Positions 1 through 8,251 of a stretch of DNA of 42,376 bases are shown here, piece by piece; within the stretch, counting starts at the first letter, position 1; the number at the start of each line of letters is the position of its first letter. A program made the position numbers and the translations under genes. The notes below the pieces were generated by a model. The model searched no databases. It saw nothing but the letters and a program-made list of their open reading frames with translations, and was not told where the DNA came from. This DNA comes from CAUUCF01 sp045580225 (lineage in GTDB: Bacteria; Pseudomonadota; Gammaproteobacteria; UBA9339). The DNA is taken from NCBI GenBank assembly GCA_045580225.1, contig JAZNNJ010000010.1, forward strand, positions 1 through 42,376, read 5' to 3'.

Positions 1-31
1 CTCACAGAACGACATGGCTACGATCCGACTT
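1..31. other. Sequencing adapter (MGI/BGI) left on the contig end
   Basis: Read on the minus strand, bases 31 to 1 begin AAGTCGGATCGTAGCCATGT and continue to GTTCTGTGAG. From memory this is the start of the MGI/BGI read-2 adapter, matching over all 31 bases. The stretch is also visibly richer in G+C than the sequence that follows. It is not genomic. The minus-strand reading frame that runs into it ends at a TAG (bases 18-20) supplied by the adapter. Confidence 0.93.
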
Positions 32-362
32 TGTACGTACTCTTAAAATTTTTGAAAACAACATTCTTTACTATTAAAGAAACAGGAGCATCTACAACGA
101 TACCTTCAGCATCATTGCCAGTTAAACTATATTGCCCACCATCAATAGTTAAATCTCTAGATACTGTACCTAACTTTTCCTTACTAATAATATCTCCATT
201 AAATTTAACCTCACTGCAACAATTATTATTACAATTAATAACCGCTAGTAATTGATCACAATCATTAATATTACAATTTGGATTAATAGTAGCCCACCCC
301 TTATCGATAACCATAAATATCATTACTAACAACAGTAGAAAAGTTCTTATTTCTGTAATCAA
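32..362 (-). CDS. Exported beta-helix-type surface protein, 3' part missing at contig end
   Basis: The gene reads off the left edge, so only about 110 residues are visible; the apparent stop at 18-20 belongs to adapter. I place the start at a TTG at 362-360, with AGAGG (370-374) seven bases upstream. The product then opens with a signal peptide (ITEIRTF, then LLLLVMIFMV, ending near GWA). An upstream TTG at 422 would start before the likely -10 box. The mature part is Cys-rich at first (NPNCNINDCDQ, NCNNNCC). It then has LTIDGGQYSLTG and VSLIVKNVVFKNF, a rhythm typical of right-handed parallel beta-helix proteins such as polymorphic outer membrane proteins, autotransporter passengers and pectate-lyase folds. 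No family can be fixed from this fragment. It is divergent from adhE. Confidence 0.6.
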
Positions 363-407
363 CTTAAAACCTCTATAACTATTAAATGCTTTTACTTTAA
401 TTAAGAC

Positions 408-436
408 ACTATAAAAAAACAAGCAAAAAATTACAA
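408..436 (-). promoter_or_regulatory. Candidate sigma70 promoter for the beta-helix gene
   Basis: On the minus strand TTGTAA (436-431) and TATAGT (413-408) are separated by 17 bases. Transcription would begin near 400, about 40 bases before the TTG start at 362 and downstream of the alternative TTG at 422, which supports the shorter protein. Confidence 0.45.
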
Positions 437-475
437 ACTAATCAATAAACAATAAAGAACCAATTAAAAACATTA

Positions 476-493
476 TGTAAATATTAATTGACA
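476..493 (+). promoter_or_regulatory. Inverted repeat over the adhE -35 box, possible Rex operator
   Basis: TGTAAA, six bases, then TTGACA: the arms have the form TGTnAA ... TTnACA, and the right arm is the -35 hexamer of the adhE promoter. Known Rex operators are TTGTGAA-N4-TTCACAA or TTGTTAA-N4-TTAACAA, so the arms fit but the spacer is two bases longer. A rex gene lies directly downstream of adhE. The assignment is tentative. Confidence 0.3.
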
Positions 494-516
494 AAAACTA
501 CGCCTTAAGATTAAAT
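488..516 (+). promoter_or_regulatory. Sigma70-type promoter of the adhE operon
   Basis: TTGACA (488-493), 17 bases, TTAAAT (511-516). The -35 is a perfect consensus and the spacing optimal. The start codon of adhE follows 32 bases after the -10. Confidence 0.55.
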
Positions 517-548
517 ATAAGGAAATAAATCACTATTTTAGGATAATT

Positions 549-3176
549 ATGAAGAAAAATATGTCTTTTGAGCACGAAAAAGAAATCACAACTGTTAATG
601 ATCTTGGTAGTTTAGAAAATCTGATTCAACGAGTTAAAATTGCTCAACAAAAGTTTTCCGTTCACACTCAAGAACAAATAAATAGCATTTTTAAAGCTGC
701 AGCTACTGCTGCTAATAAAGCTAGAATTCCCCTAGCTAAAATGGCTTTTGAAGAAACCAAAATGGGTATTCTAGAAGATAAAATCATTAAAAACCATTTT
801 GCTTCCGAATACATTTATAATAAGCACAAAAATACTAGAACTTGTGATGTTATTGAAATTGATAAAAATAATGGAATTAAAATTATAGCAGAACCATTGG
901 GAATTATTGCCGGTATTATTCCAACTACTAATCCAACTTCTACTGCTATTTTTAAAGCATTAATAGCTCTAAAGACAAGAAATGCAATTATTTTTTCGCC
1001 GCATCCAAGAGCAAAAAATTCGACAATAGCCGCCGCTAAAATAGTATTAGAAGCAGCTATTTCTGCTGGAGCACCGGAAGATATCATCGGCTGGATAGAT
1101 ACTCCATCCATGGAGTTATCAAACGCCTTATTACATCATAAAGATATTGCTTGCATTTTAGCTACAGGTGGTCCTGGCATGGTTAAGGCTGCTTATTCTT
1201 CAGGAAAACCTGCTTTAGGAGTTGGTCCTGGTAATGTTCCAGCAATTATTGACGAAACCGCTGATATTAAAATGGCAGCGTCATCAGTTTTGTTATCTAA
1301 AACTTTCGATAATGGAATGATTTGCGCATCAGAACAAGCATTAGTTGTAGTTAAAGATATTTACGAAAAAATAAAAACAGAACTTGTGTATCGCGGTGCC
1401 TATTTGCTAAAAAAGGACGAAATCGAAAAAATCAATAAAATTATACTAACGAAAGAAGGCACTGTTAATCCTGAAATTGTCGGACAATCAGCTGAAATTA
1501 TTGCAAAATTAGCTAATTTTGAAGTACCAACCGGCACAAAGGTACTTATTGGAGAAACAACAGAAGTATCTCTAGATAATCCACTATCTCATGAAAAATT
1601 GTCACCTATTTTAGCTTTATACCAAGCTGACAACTACGAAGCAGCTGTTGAAATAGCTCATCAATTAATTTTAATCGGAGGAGCAGGGCACTCGGCTGTA
1701 TTATATACAAATGATCAAACCCAAAATAGGATAGATTATTTCGCAAAAAGAATTCCTGCTTGTCGATTACTAGTTAATTCACCTTCTTCACAAGGTGGAA
1801 TTGGCGATTTATACAATTTTAAACTAGAGCCTTCATTAACCTTAGGTTGTGGATCTTGGGGAGGAAATTCTGTTAGTGGTAATGTAGGAGTTAAACATCT
1901 TTTAAACTATAAAACAGTTGCAGAAAGGAGAGAAAATATGTTGTGGTTTAGAGTTCCACCAAAAATTTATTTTAAACGCGGAGCAACCGAACTAGCTCTA
2001 CGGGAATTAGAAGGCAAAAAAAAGGCATTTATTGTAACCGATGGTTATTTATTTAACTCAGGGATAATCAACAATGTCACCAATGTACTTAAAAGTATTG
2101 GAATAGATTATCAGGTATTTTTTGATGTAAAACCTGATCCAACTTTAGCAACTATTCACCAAGCATTAGAAGTAATTCGTCCTTACCAGCCAGATATTAT
2201 TATCGCATTGGGAGGAGGCTCTCCAATGGATGCCGCTAAAATTATTTGGTTAATGTACGAACAACCGGAAATTAAATTCGAAGATATTTCTATGCGTTTT
2301 ATGGATATTCGTAAACGTATTTGCAGAATTCCTGATTTAGGTAAAAAAGCATTTATGGTAGCAATTCCTACTACTTCCGGCACAGGAAGTGAAGTTACCC
2401 CCTTCGCGATCATTACAGATGAAAAAACGCATGTAAAATATGCCATTGCCGATTACGCATTGACACCTAATATGGCAATTATTGATCCTAATTTTGTAGA
2501 TAATATGCCTAAAATGTTAACTGCTGCATCAGGCATTGACGCTTTAGTACATGCTATAGAAGCTTACACATCTACATTGGCTACTGACTTTACCAATACT
2601 GGAGCTTTAGAAGCTATTAAATTAGTCTTAAAATATTTACCGCGATCATACAACGATGGAGCAAATGATCCTAAAGCTAGAGAAGAAGTACATTATGCCG
2701 CTACTATTGCAGGCATGTCTTTCGCTAATGCTTTCTTAGGATTATGTCATTCTATGGCTCATAAACTGGGTGCACAATATAATATTCCTCATGGAATCGC
2801 TAATGCTTTATTGATAAATCAAATTATTAAATTTAATGCTTCGGAATGCCCTAAAAAGCAAGCGATTTTCCCACAATATAAATATCCTAATATTAAAGAT
2901 AGATATGGCCAAATTGCTGATCATTTAGGATTAAGCGGAAAAGATAACGATGAAAAAATAAAAGCACTGCTAGATACTATTACTAAATTAAAACAAGAAT
3001 TAAATCTTCCTGGATCTATTCAAGAATTCGGAGTTTCTGAAAAAGAATTCTTTGATAATTTAGATAATTTAGTCGAATTAGCTTTCGATGACCAATGTAC
3101 AATTAGTAATCCTGCTTATCCTCTAATGAGTGAAATTAAGCAAATATACACAGATGCTTTTTATGGTACCGTATAA
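549..3176 (+). CDS. adhE: Bifunctional acetaldehyde-CoA / alcohol dehydrogenase AdhE
   Basis: Reduces acetyl-CoA to acetaldehyde and then ethanol in the cytosol, consuming two NADH; the fermentative NAD+ regeneration enzyme, known to form spirosomes. The 875 residues compare with 891 in E. coli, so both halves are present. The N-terminal aldehyde dehydrogenase half has its catalytic Cys259 in GMICASEQ and the GVGPGNVPA loop. The C-terminal Fe-ADH half has GGGSPMDAAK and the iron ligands Asp664, His668 (SGIDALVHAIEAY), His734 (GLCHSMAH) and His748 (IPHGIANALL), each 11 higher than in E. coli. The start at 549 has an AGGA a few bases upstream; Met5 is an alternative. It is the first gene of a run with rex, pilT and an acetyltransferase, and rex overlaps its end. 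Confidence 0.98.
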   Translation: MKKNMSFEHEKEITTVNDLGSLENLIQRVKIAQQKFSVHTQEQINSIFKAAATAANKARIPLAKMAFEETKMGILEDKIIKNHFASEYIYNKHKNTRTCDVIEIDKNNGIKIIAEPLGIIAGIIPTTNPTSTAIFKALIALKTRNAIIFSPHPRAKNSTIAAAKIVLEAAISAGAPEDIIGWIDTPSMELSNALLHHKDIACILATGGPGMVKAAYSSGKPALGVGPGNVPAIIDETADIKMAASSVLLSKTFDNGMICASEQALVVVKDIYEKIKTELVYRGAYLLKKDEIEKINKIILTKEGTVNPEIVGQSAEIIAKLANFEVPTGTKVLIGETTEVSLDNPLSHEKLSPILALYQADNYEAAVEIAHQLILIGGAGHSAVLYTNDQTQNRIDYFAKRIPACRLLVNSPSSQGGIGDLYNFKLEPSLTLGCGSWGGNSVSGNVGVKHLLNYKTVAERRENMLWFRVPPKIYFKRGATELALRELEGKKKAFIVTDGYLFNSGIINNVTNVLKSIGIDYQVFFDVKPDPTLATIHQALEVIRPYQPDIIIALGGGSPMDAAKIIWLMYEQPEIKFEDISMRFMDIRKRICRIPDLGKKAFMVAIPTTSGTGSEVTPFAIITDEKTHVKYAIADYALTPNMAIIDPNFVDNMPKMLTAASGIDALVHAIEAYTSTLATDFTNTGALEAIKLVLKYLPRSYNDGANDPKAREEVHYAATIAGMSFANAFLGLCHSMAHKLGAQYNIPHGIANALLINQIIKFNASECPKKQAIFPQYKYPNIKDRYGQIADHLGLSGKDNDEKIKALLDTITKLKQELNLPGSIQEFGVSEKEFFDNLDNLVELAFDDQCTISNPAYPLMSEIKQIYTDAFYGTV

Positions 3177-3819
3177 AAAACCAGTGAAAACTAAACTTAG
3201 ATTGAGCGATAAAACAATTAATCGATTGACATTATATCGCTCTATCTTACTGGAGCATGAAAAAAAAGGATACGAATACCTTTCTAGTCCTAAAATTGCT
3301 GATCTACTAAAAATTGATAATTCTCAAATCAGAAAAGATATTCGTGGAATCTATGGAGCAGGAAAATGCAAAATTGGTTATAAGGTAAAAGAATTAAGAG
3401 CAGCAATTGAAACAAGCTTGGGTTTTAATAAAATAAAGCGAATATTTATTGTAGGAATTGGAAATTTAGGAACTGCTTTAGCAAAATATGGTAATTTTAA
3501 AGAATATGGTTTCGAGGTTACTGCACTTTTTGATAATGATCCAGTAAAAATTAATACTTTAGTTCAGAAAAAAAAAATATTTTCTTTAAGTAAACTACCT
3601 GAATTAAGTAAAAAATTAAAAGTAGAAACTGCTATTTTAACTGTATCCAGCCAACAAGCCCAGCAATGCGTAAATTTTCTAATTGAAGCGGGAATTAAAT
3701 ACATTTGGAGTTTTGCTCCGATAATTTTAAAAGCGCCAAATAACATACATATTCTAAACGAAAATTTAATTGGAAATTTGTTACAATTTTTTATTAGTAA
3801 TAATACAAATATAGGTTAA
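3163..3819 (+). CDS. rex: Redox-sensing transcriptional repressor Rex
   Basis: Rex binds DNA when NADH is low and lets go when NADH rises, derepressing fermentation genes such as adhE. The 218 residues match the family's usual 210 or so. The N-terminal winged helix covers about residues 8-75 (SPKIADLLKIDNSQIRKDI). The Rossmann fold follows, with the NADH loop IFIVGIGNLGTALAKY near residue 100 and then VTALFDNDPVKI. I chose the ATG at 3163, inside the end of adhE (stop 3174-3176), because the protein then begins like other Rex proteins; an upstream ATG at 3130 would add 11 residues. The gap to pilT is four bases. Rex is best known from Gram-positive bacteria and Thermotogales, so finding it here is unusual. 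Confidence 0.9.
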   Translation: MVPYKKPVKTKLRLSDKTINRLTLYRSILLEHEKKGYEYLSSPKIADLLKIDNSQIRKDIRGIYGAGKCKIGYKVKELRAAIETSLGFNKIKRIFIVGIGNLGTALAKYGNFKEYGFEVTALFDNDPVKINTLVQKKKIFSLSKLPELSKKLKVETAILTVSSQQAQQCVNFLIEAGIKYIWSFAPIILKAPNNIHILNENLIGNLLQFFISNNTNIG

Positions 3820-3823
3820 AGTT

Positions 3824-4852
3824 ATGCCAATCAGTAATATTTTAAACATAGCGTTACAACGCAATGCATCAGATATCCATTTTACTAGTGGTTTACAAAC
3901 AACTATTAGAGTTGATGGCGAATTAATACCCCTAACTTCAGAGAAAATTTTTACTCAAGAAGAAATTTTAAATTTTTTAAAATTCATGATATCCGAAAAA
4001 CAACTATCCTCATTTCGTAAAAAAGAAATATTCGAATGTGATTTTAGATTTGAACATCCCGAAGTAAAAGCTTCTTTTAGAGGTAATGTTTTTTATTCTA
4101 ACAATGGTATTAGTATTTCTTTAAGGGTAATCAATATTACCCCTCCTTCCTTAGAGGATATTAAAGCACCCTTTCCATTGAAAGATGCTTGTTCATTACG
4201 CAATGGTTTGATATTAATTACTGGACCGACAGGTAGCGGAAAAAGTACTACTTTAGCAGCCATGATAAATTATATTAACTCTAATTTTAATAAACATATC
4301 ATTACTATAGAAGACCCAATAGAATATATACACTCCCCAAAAAACTGTTTAATACACCAACGGCAAATTAGTGAACATACAAACAGTTTCAATGAAGCTC
4401 TACGTGCAACACTTCGAGAAGATCCCGATTATATTTTGGTAGGTGAGTTACGCGATCTAGAAACGATTCGTTTAGCTTTAACTGCTGCTGAAACAGGACA
4501 TTTAGTTTTTGCAACTTTACACACTAATTCAGCCGCAGAAAGCATTGATAGAATAGTGGATGTGTTCCACGCAACCGAAAAAGAACTAATCCGTTCAATG
4601 TTAGCAAATAGCCTGCGCTTAATCGTCTCGCAAAACTTAATAAAAAAAATAGGAGGCGGTAGAATTGCTGCTATGGAAATTATGATTTGCAATACTGCTA
4701 TAAAAAACTTAATAAGAGAAAATAAAATTTTTCAAATACCTTCTGCTATACAAATGGGTAAAATTATAGGAATGCAAACAATGGATGATTGTATAAAAAA
4801 TTTGGCAGCGAAACAAATTATCGACAACAAATACACAAAAAATTTACTATGA
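3824..4852 (+). CDS. pilT: PilT-type retraction ATPase of type IV pili
   Basis: Hexameric cytoplasmic ATPase that depolymerises type IV pili, giving twitching and DNA uptake. The 342 residues are near the family's usual 345. Visible motifs are Walker A GPTGSGKSTT near residue 135, the Asp box EDPIEYI, Walker B ILVGELRDLETIRLALTAAE, the His box ATLHTNSAAESIDRIVD, and AIKNLIRENK close to the retraction motif AIRNLIRE. MQTMDDCIKNL near the C-terminus is also typical of PilT. It starts four bases after rex, and the next gene begins inside its stop codon (ATGA). No other pilus genes are in the window, so whether the pilus is complete cannot be judged; dprA at 34992 is a second competence-related gene. 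PilU is the alternative, but the motifs favour PilT. Confidence 0.92.
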   Translation: MPISNILNIALQRNASDIHFTSGLQTTIRVDGELIPLTSEKIFTQEEILNFLKFMISEKQLSSFRKKEIFECDFRFEHPEVKASFRGNVFYSNNGISISLRVINITPPSLEDIKAPFPLKDACSLRNGLILITGPTGSGKSTTLAAMINYINSNFNKHIITIEDPIEYIHSPKNCLIHQRQISEHTNSFNEALRATLREDPDYILVGELRDLETIRLALTAAETGHLVFATLHTNSAAESIDRIVDVFHATEKELIRSMLANSLRLIVSQNLIKKIGGGRIAAMEIMICNTAIKNLIRENKIFQIPSAIQMGKIIGMQTMDDCIKNLAAKQIIDNKYTKNLL

Positions 4853-5448
4853 GCCATCTCTTTCCTTTGCCAATTACAACCGAACGCTTAGTTATTTCTA
4901 AAGCACAAGCAAATAATGGTAATGTTTGTAAATATCTGCATGCAGTGAGAAATTCATTAACTGAATTAAAACCTTGGGTAATATGGGCTCACGGAATTTT
5001 TAATGATGAATCTGCGGAAAATTATTTATTTAACTGCGAACGTAATTGGATATATAAAACTAATAATGATATCGGTTTAGTCTTATGGATCGAAAATACA
5101 AATGGAAATTTTATAGGTAACATAATTATTTGGAATATAAATTGGCAAATTCCTAAATTTGAATTAGGCTACTGGGTAAATCAATTACATAGTAGAAATG
5201 GTTATATTAGTGAAGCAGTAAACGCAACAACTAGATATTTAATTAAACAATTAAACGCTGCAAGAATAGAAATTCGCACGGAAAAAAACAATACACGTTC
5301 ATCAAAAGTCGCTAAACGTGTTGGTTTTAAATATGAAGGCTGTTTAAAAAATGCTGCACGCAATGTACAAAATGGAGAATTAGCTGATGTAGAAATTTTT
5401 GGATGCACTTCTATAAAACAATTACTCCCTTTAAATGTTAAATGGTAA
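4849..5448 (+). CDS. RimJ/RimL-family GNAT acetyltransferase
   Basis: GNAT N-acetyltransferase of the ribosomal-protein serine/alanine acetyltransferase group; it transfers acetyl from acetyl-CoA to a protein N-terminus or small amine, but the actual substrate is unknown. The 199 residues show the family opening (LPITTERLVISKAQ), FELGYWVNQLHSRNGYISEA for the acetyl-CoA region, and NTRSSKVAKRVGFKYEGCLK, the classic RimJ/RimL end of the fold. The start is the ATG overlapping the pilT stop by four bases, implying translational coupling. The stop is six bases from the stop of the converging LuxR-type gene. I do not give a symbol because rimJ, rimL and ydaF-type proteins cannot be separated here. 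Confidence 0.88.
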   Translation: MSHLFPLPITTERLVISKAQANNGNVCKYLHAVRNSLTELKPWVIWAHGIFNDESAENYLFNCERNWIYKTNNDIGLVLWIENTNGNFIGNIIIWNINWQIPKFELGYWVNQLHSRNGYISEAVNATTRYLIKQLNAARIEIRTEKNNTRSSKVAKRVGFKYEGCLKNAARNVQNGELADVEIFGCTSIKQLLPLNVKW

Positions 5449-5454
5449 ATGAAT

Positions 5455-5856
5455 TTATACTTGCGAAGTTACTTTTTTAACTCGTTTACTTTTATATTTC
5501 CTGTTATTAACTTTTCTAATAACAGCACCATTATAAAAAAATTTTACGATGGAACATTTATTAGGACAATTTAATTTCGATCTAACGTTACTTAAATAAT
5601 ATTCTATCGTTCGATATGAAATATTCAAAATACTGGCACTCACTTTCATGCTATATCCAGCTAGCAACAAATCAATACACTGCTTTTCCCGAACACTAAT
5701 ATGATATCGGATATTATCTTTAACTACCCAATAACCAGTTTTCCATCTAATTTTTTTCTTTGCTTGTTGTTCCACGCTAAAATCCTTCAAATTACCATGC
5801 TTTAAAATTAGCAAGCAGTAATCTTCACAACAATACCCATTCGTAATTTTAACCAA
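5455..5856 (-). CDS. Short LuxR-type HTH protein, start uncertain
   Basis: A 133-residue frame whose middle (about residues 50-110) is a LuxR/NarL helix-turn-helix: ISVREKQCIDLLLAGYSMKV, then ASILNISYRTIEYYLSNVRS and KLNCPN. The 50 residues before it (YCCEDYCLLILKHGNLKDF and onward) match no domain I recognise, and the tail is Lys/Arg-rich. Typical LuxR regulators are about twice this length, with a ligand or receiver domain. There is no ATG in frame before the HTH; the first usable codon is a TTG at 5856 with no clear Shine-Dalgarno, and an ATT lies three codons upstream. It may be a real single-domain regulator or a decayed remnant of a longer gene. A TATAAT on this strand (5913-5908) could be its -10. 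Confidence 0.6.
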   Translation of the reverse strand: MVKITNGYCCEDYCLLILKHGNLKDFSVEQQAKKKIRWKTGYWVVKDNIRYHISVREKQCIDLLLAGYSMKVSASILNISYRTIEYYLSNVRSKLNCPNKCSIVKFFYNGAVIRKVNNRKYKSKRVKKVTSQV

Positions 5857-5914
5857 ATTATTAATATTAAAATAATTCTTTATGAAATATTAAACCTACG
5901 TAACTAAATTATAC

Positions 5915-5943
5915 TTGTTCAAATACTTCAATTATGTTAATTT
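5915..5943 (+). promoter_or_regulatory. Possible promoter for the cyclase-glucokinase pair
   Basis: TTGTTC (5915-5920), 17 bases, TAATTT (5938-5943), 27 bases before the cyclase start. The hexamers are only moderate matches. It overlaps the possible minus-strand -10 of the LuxR-type gene. Confidence 0.3.
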
Positions 5944-5970
5944 TTTCTTAGAGTTTATTAGGTTTTCATT

Positions 5971-8223
5971 ATGTTACAGGGAAAAAATAAATTATTTTTT
6001 ATTTGTTTAGTAACTGGATTACTCACCACTATTTGTTGGTGGGTTATTGCCCAAAATCCTACCCGTTTACTAGAATTTTTTACCCAACAATTTTATGATA
6101 GTCAGTTACGCAACTATCCTATTGATCCTCATCCCGAAAAAATTCTAATTATTAATATAGATGAGGCAAGTTTAAAAGAATTTGGTCAATGGCCGTGGCC
6201 ACGTATTTACTTTGCAGAAATCCACCGTAAACTGTTAGCACATAATCCTAAAGCAATAGTTTATCCATGGGTAATGTCTGATCAAGATCGCAGTTCACCT
6301 ACTTTAGTTATTAAAACTTTAAATCTAGAAAATATTACTTCCATCTTAACCGATTATGACCATCTATTTGCAGAAGCTATTGACGGTTCTCCAACTATCT
6401 TAGGTTGTTTACTTTTAAATAATGAAAATGAAAGAGGAAGGGACTTAGCTTTTATTCCTCAAGCGTCATATTTGACAATTAAAGAAAAATACCATGATGA
6501 TCATCGTAAATTTAAAGCTGAAGGCATATGGTGGGACGATAATAATTTAAAAAATTACGCGTCCAAGCAAATTAAAAATAAAGAAAAAACCAATCACCAC
6601 TTCAAAGCAATTCTACCTCCTTTAGACTTATTTTCTCGGAAAGCAACAATTAGTTTTTCCAATTTAATAAAAGACAATGATGGCAAAATTAGAAGAGCAT
6701 GCTTAATTCACCGTCAAAATGATAATTTAATAACTCATTTTACTTTAAGAAGTTTATTAATGGAGCAAGGTATCTCAGAAATAACCTTAATCAAAGATCA
6801 ACAAGAAAATTTTGTATCTATCGAAAATCCAGAAAAAAAACTTCACCTTCCCGTATCCAAAGATGGCACTATCTTCATTCACTTTCATCATTGTAAATAT
6901 CGCTATCCAGAAATTTCCGCTAAAGATCTACTAACGGATTCTTTTGATGAAAATCTAATTGAAAATAGAGTAGTTTTTATTGGTACATCCAGCGTGCAAT
7001 TAAACGAATTAGCCAATACCCCTTTAGGAAAAGATATACCAATCATCGAAATAAATGCAGCAATAATTGATAATTTATTTAATCGCAGTTATATCATTAC
7101 TCCAGCTTACTTACATCACAAACAAATACATGCAATTACTGTAACAGGATTAACTATTACTATAATTAGTAGCATATTTCCGTTGACTGCCGTATTTTTA
7201 ACTATTTGTTTATCAATTATCACCCTAATAATTTCCAGTTATTGTTTCAGTATTGGTCTATTTTTCAATCCATTGTTTATTATTGGTACGATGGTATCTA
7301 TCATTTTTTGTCTGTTTATTGTCCGTTCGTTATTAGCATCAAAAAAACGTGAAATTTTAAGAGAAGCATTTAACAGATATCTATCACCAAAAATGGTGGA
7401 ACAAATCGAAGAGGGAAGCTTCAACATTTTTACTGGCCAAAGTAAAGAAGTTACTTTAATGTTCGCTGATATTCGAGATTTTACGAGTTTATCTGAAAAA
7501 TTAAGCCCTGAACAAATAGTAAATTTATTAAATCAGTATTTTACTCCCATGACAGCTTGTGTAAAAAAGCACGGTGGAACTGTAGATAAACTAATTGGGG
7601 ATGCTTTAATGGCTTTTTGGAATGCTCCCATAAGTATAACTAACCACGCCCAAAGAGCAGTTGAAACTGCTTTAGATATGCAAAAAAAATTACAACGTTT
7701 AAACCAAAAATTAATAAATGAATTTAATATCAAACTAAAAATTGGCATTGGTATTCATACCGGAAAAGTTTATGTGGGGAATATGGGCTCCAATGATTTC
7801 TTAGATTATACTTGTATCGGAGATAACGTTAATCTTACTTCTAGAGTAGAAAATTTATGTAAATACTATGATTTTCCAATTTTAATTACATTAAATACAG
7901 CACAACAATGTAAATTGAAACACTTTATTTTTAGAACTTTAGACCAAATCCAAGTTAAAGGTAAATCCCAACCTATAGTAATACAAGCGGTATTAACAAG
8001 CAAAGAATTTAAAAATCGTTATGAAGAATTTACCCAAGTGGATCGTGCAGTTGAACTATACAAAAAGGGTAAATTTAAAGAAGCAATCTTAGCTTTTGAA
8101 AAAATAAAATCTAAATTTCCTAAAGCTGAAAGTGGTTGTAGTTTATATATTAATCGTTGCCAAAAACTACTATTAATTAATTTAAAAGAATGGAATGGTA
8201 TTTGGAAATTTAAAGACAAATAA
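5971..8223 (+). CDS. CHASE2-domain membrane adenylate cyclase (class III)
   Basis: Makes cyclic AMP from ATP in response to a signal outside the inner membrane. Residues 7-28 form a membrane anchor, and about 30-370 form the periplasmic CHASE2 sensor (ILIINIDEASLKEFGQWPWP, RVVFIGTSSV). Three more hydrophobic segments lie between about 385 and 455, and the cyclase domain covers about 490-665. Catalytic residues are all present: metal-binding Asp500 (FADIRD) and Asp544 (GDALMAFW), adenine-selecting Lys540 and Thr614, and transition-state Asn621 and Arg625 (NVNLTSR). That pairing points to adenylate rather than guanylate specificity. A short TPR-like tail follows at about 690-735 (AVELYKKGKFKEAILAFEKI). 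The 750-residue length is usual for the family. Glucokinase follows 28 bases later, probably in one transcript. The sensed signal is unknown. Confidence 0.93.
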   Translation: MLQGKNKLFFICLVTGLLTTICWWVIAQNPTRLLEFFTQQFYDSQLRNYPIDPHPEKILIINIDEASLKEFGQWPWPRIYFAEIHRKLLAHNPKAIVYPWVMSDQDRSSPTLVIKTLNLENITSILTDYDHLFAEAIDGSPTILGCLLLNNENERGRDLAFIPQASYLTIKEKYHDDHRKFKAEGIWWDDNNLKNYASKQIKNKEKTNHHFKAILPPLDLFSRKATISFSNLIKDNDGKIRRACLIHRQNDNLITHFTLRSLLMEQGISEITLIKDQQENFVSIENPEKKLHLPVSKDGTIFIHFHHCKYRYPEISAKDLLTDSFDENLIENRVVFIGTSSVQLNELANTPLGKDIPIIEINAAIIDNLFNRSYIITPAYLHHKQIHAITVTGLTITIISSIFPLTAVFLTICLSIITLIISSYCFSIGLFFNPLFIIGTMVSIIFCLFIVRSLLASKKREILREAFNRYLSPKMVEQIEEGSFNIFTGQSKEVTLMFADIRDFTSLSEKLSPEQIVNLLNQYFTPMTACVKKHGGTVDKLIGDALMAFWNAPISITNHAQRAVETALDMQKKLQRLNQKLINEFNIKLKIGIGIHTGKVYVGNMGSNDFLDYTCIGDNVNLTSRVENLCKYYDFPILITLNTAQQCKLKHFIFRTLDQIQVKGKSQPIVIQAVLTSKEFKNRYEEFTQVDRAVELYKKGKFKEAILAFEKIKSKFPKAESGCSLYINRCQKLLLINLKEWNGIWKFKDK

Positions 8224-8251
8224 TTTTTAATTATAAAATTTAAGAGGGTTT

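Noticed and set aside
31..255. A 74-codon plus-strand frame near the left end
   Set aside because: It lies opposite the beta-helix gene, has no ribosome site and reads as low-complexity antisense.
363..422. Longer start (TTG at 422) for the beta-helix protein
   Set aside because: The likely -10 box at 413-408 lies downstream of it, there is no Shine-Dalgarno, and the signal peptide fits the start at 362.
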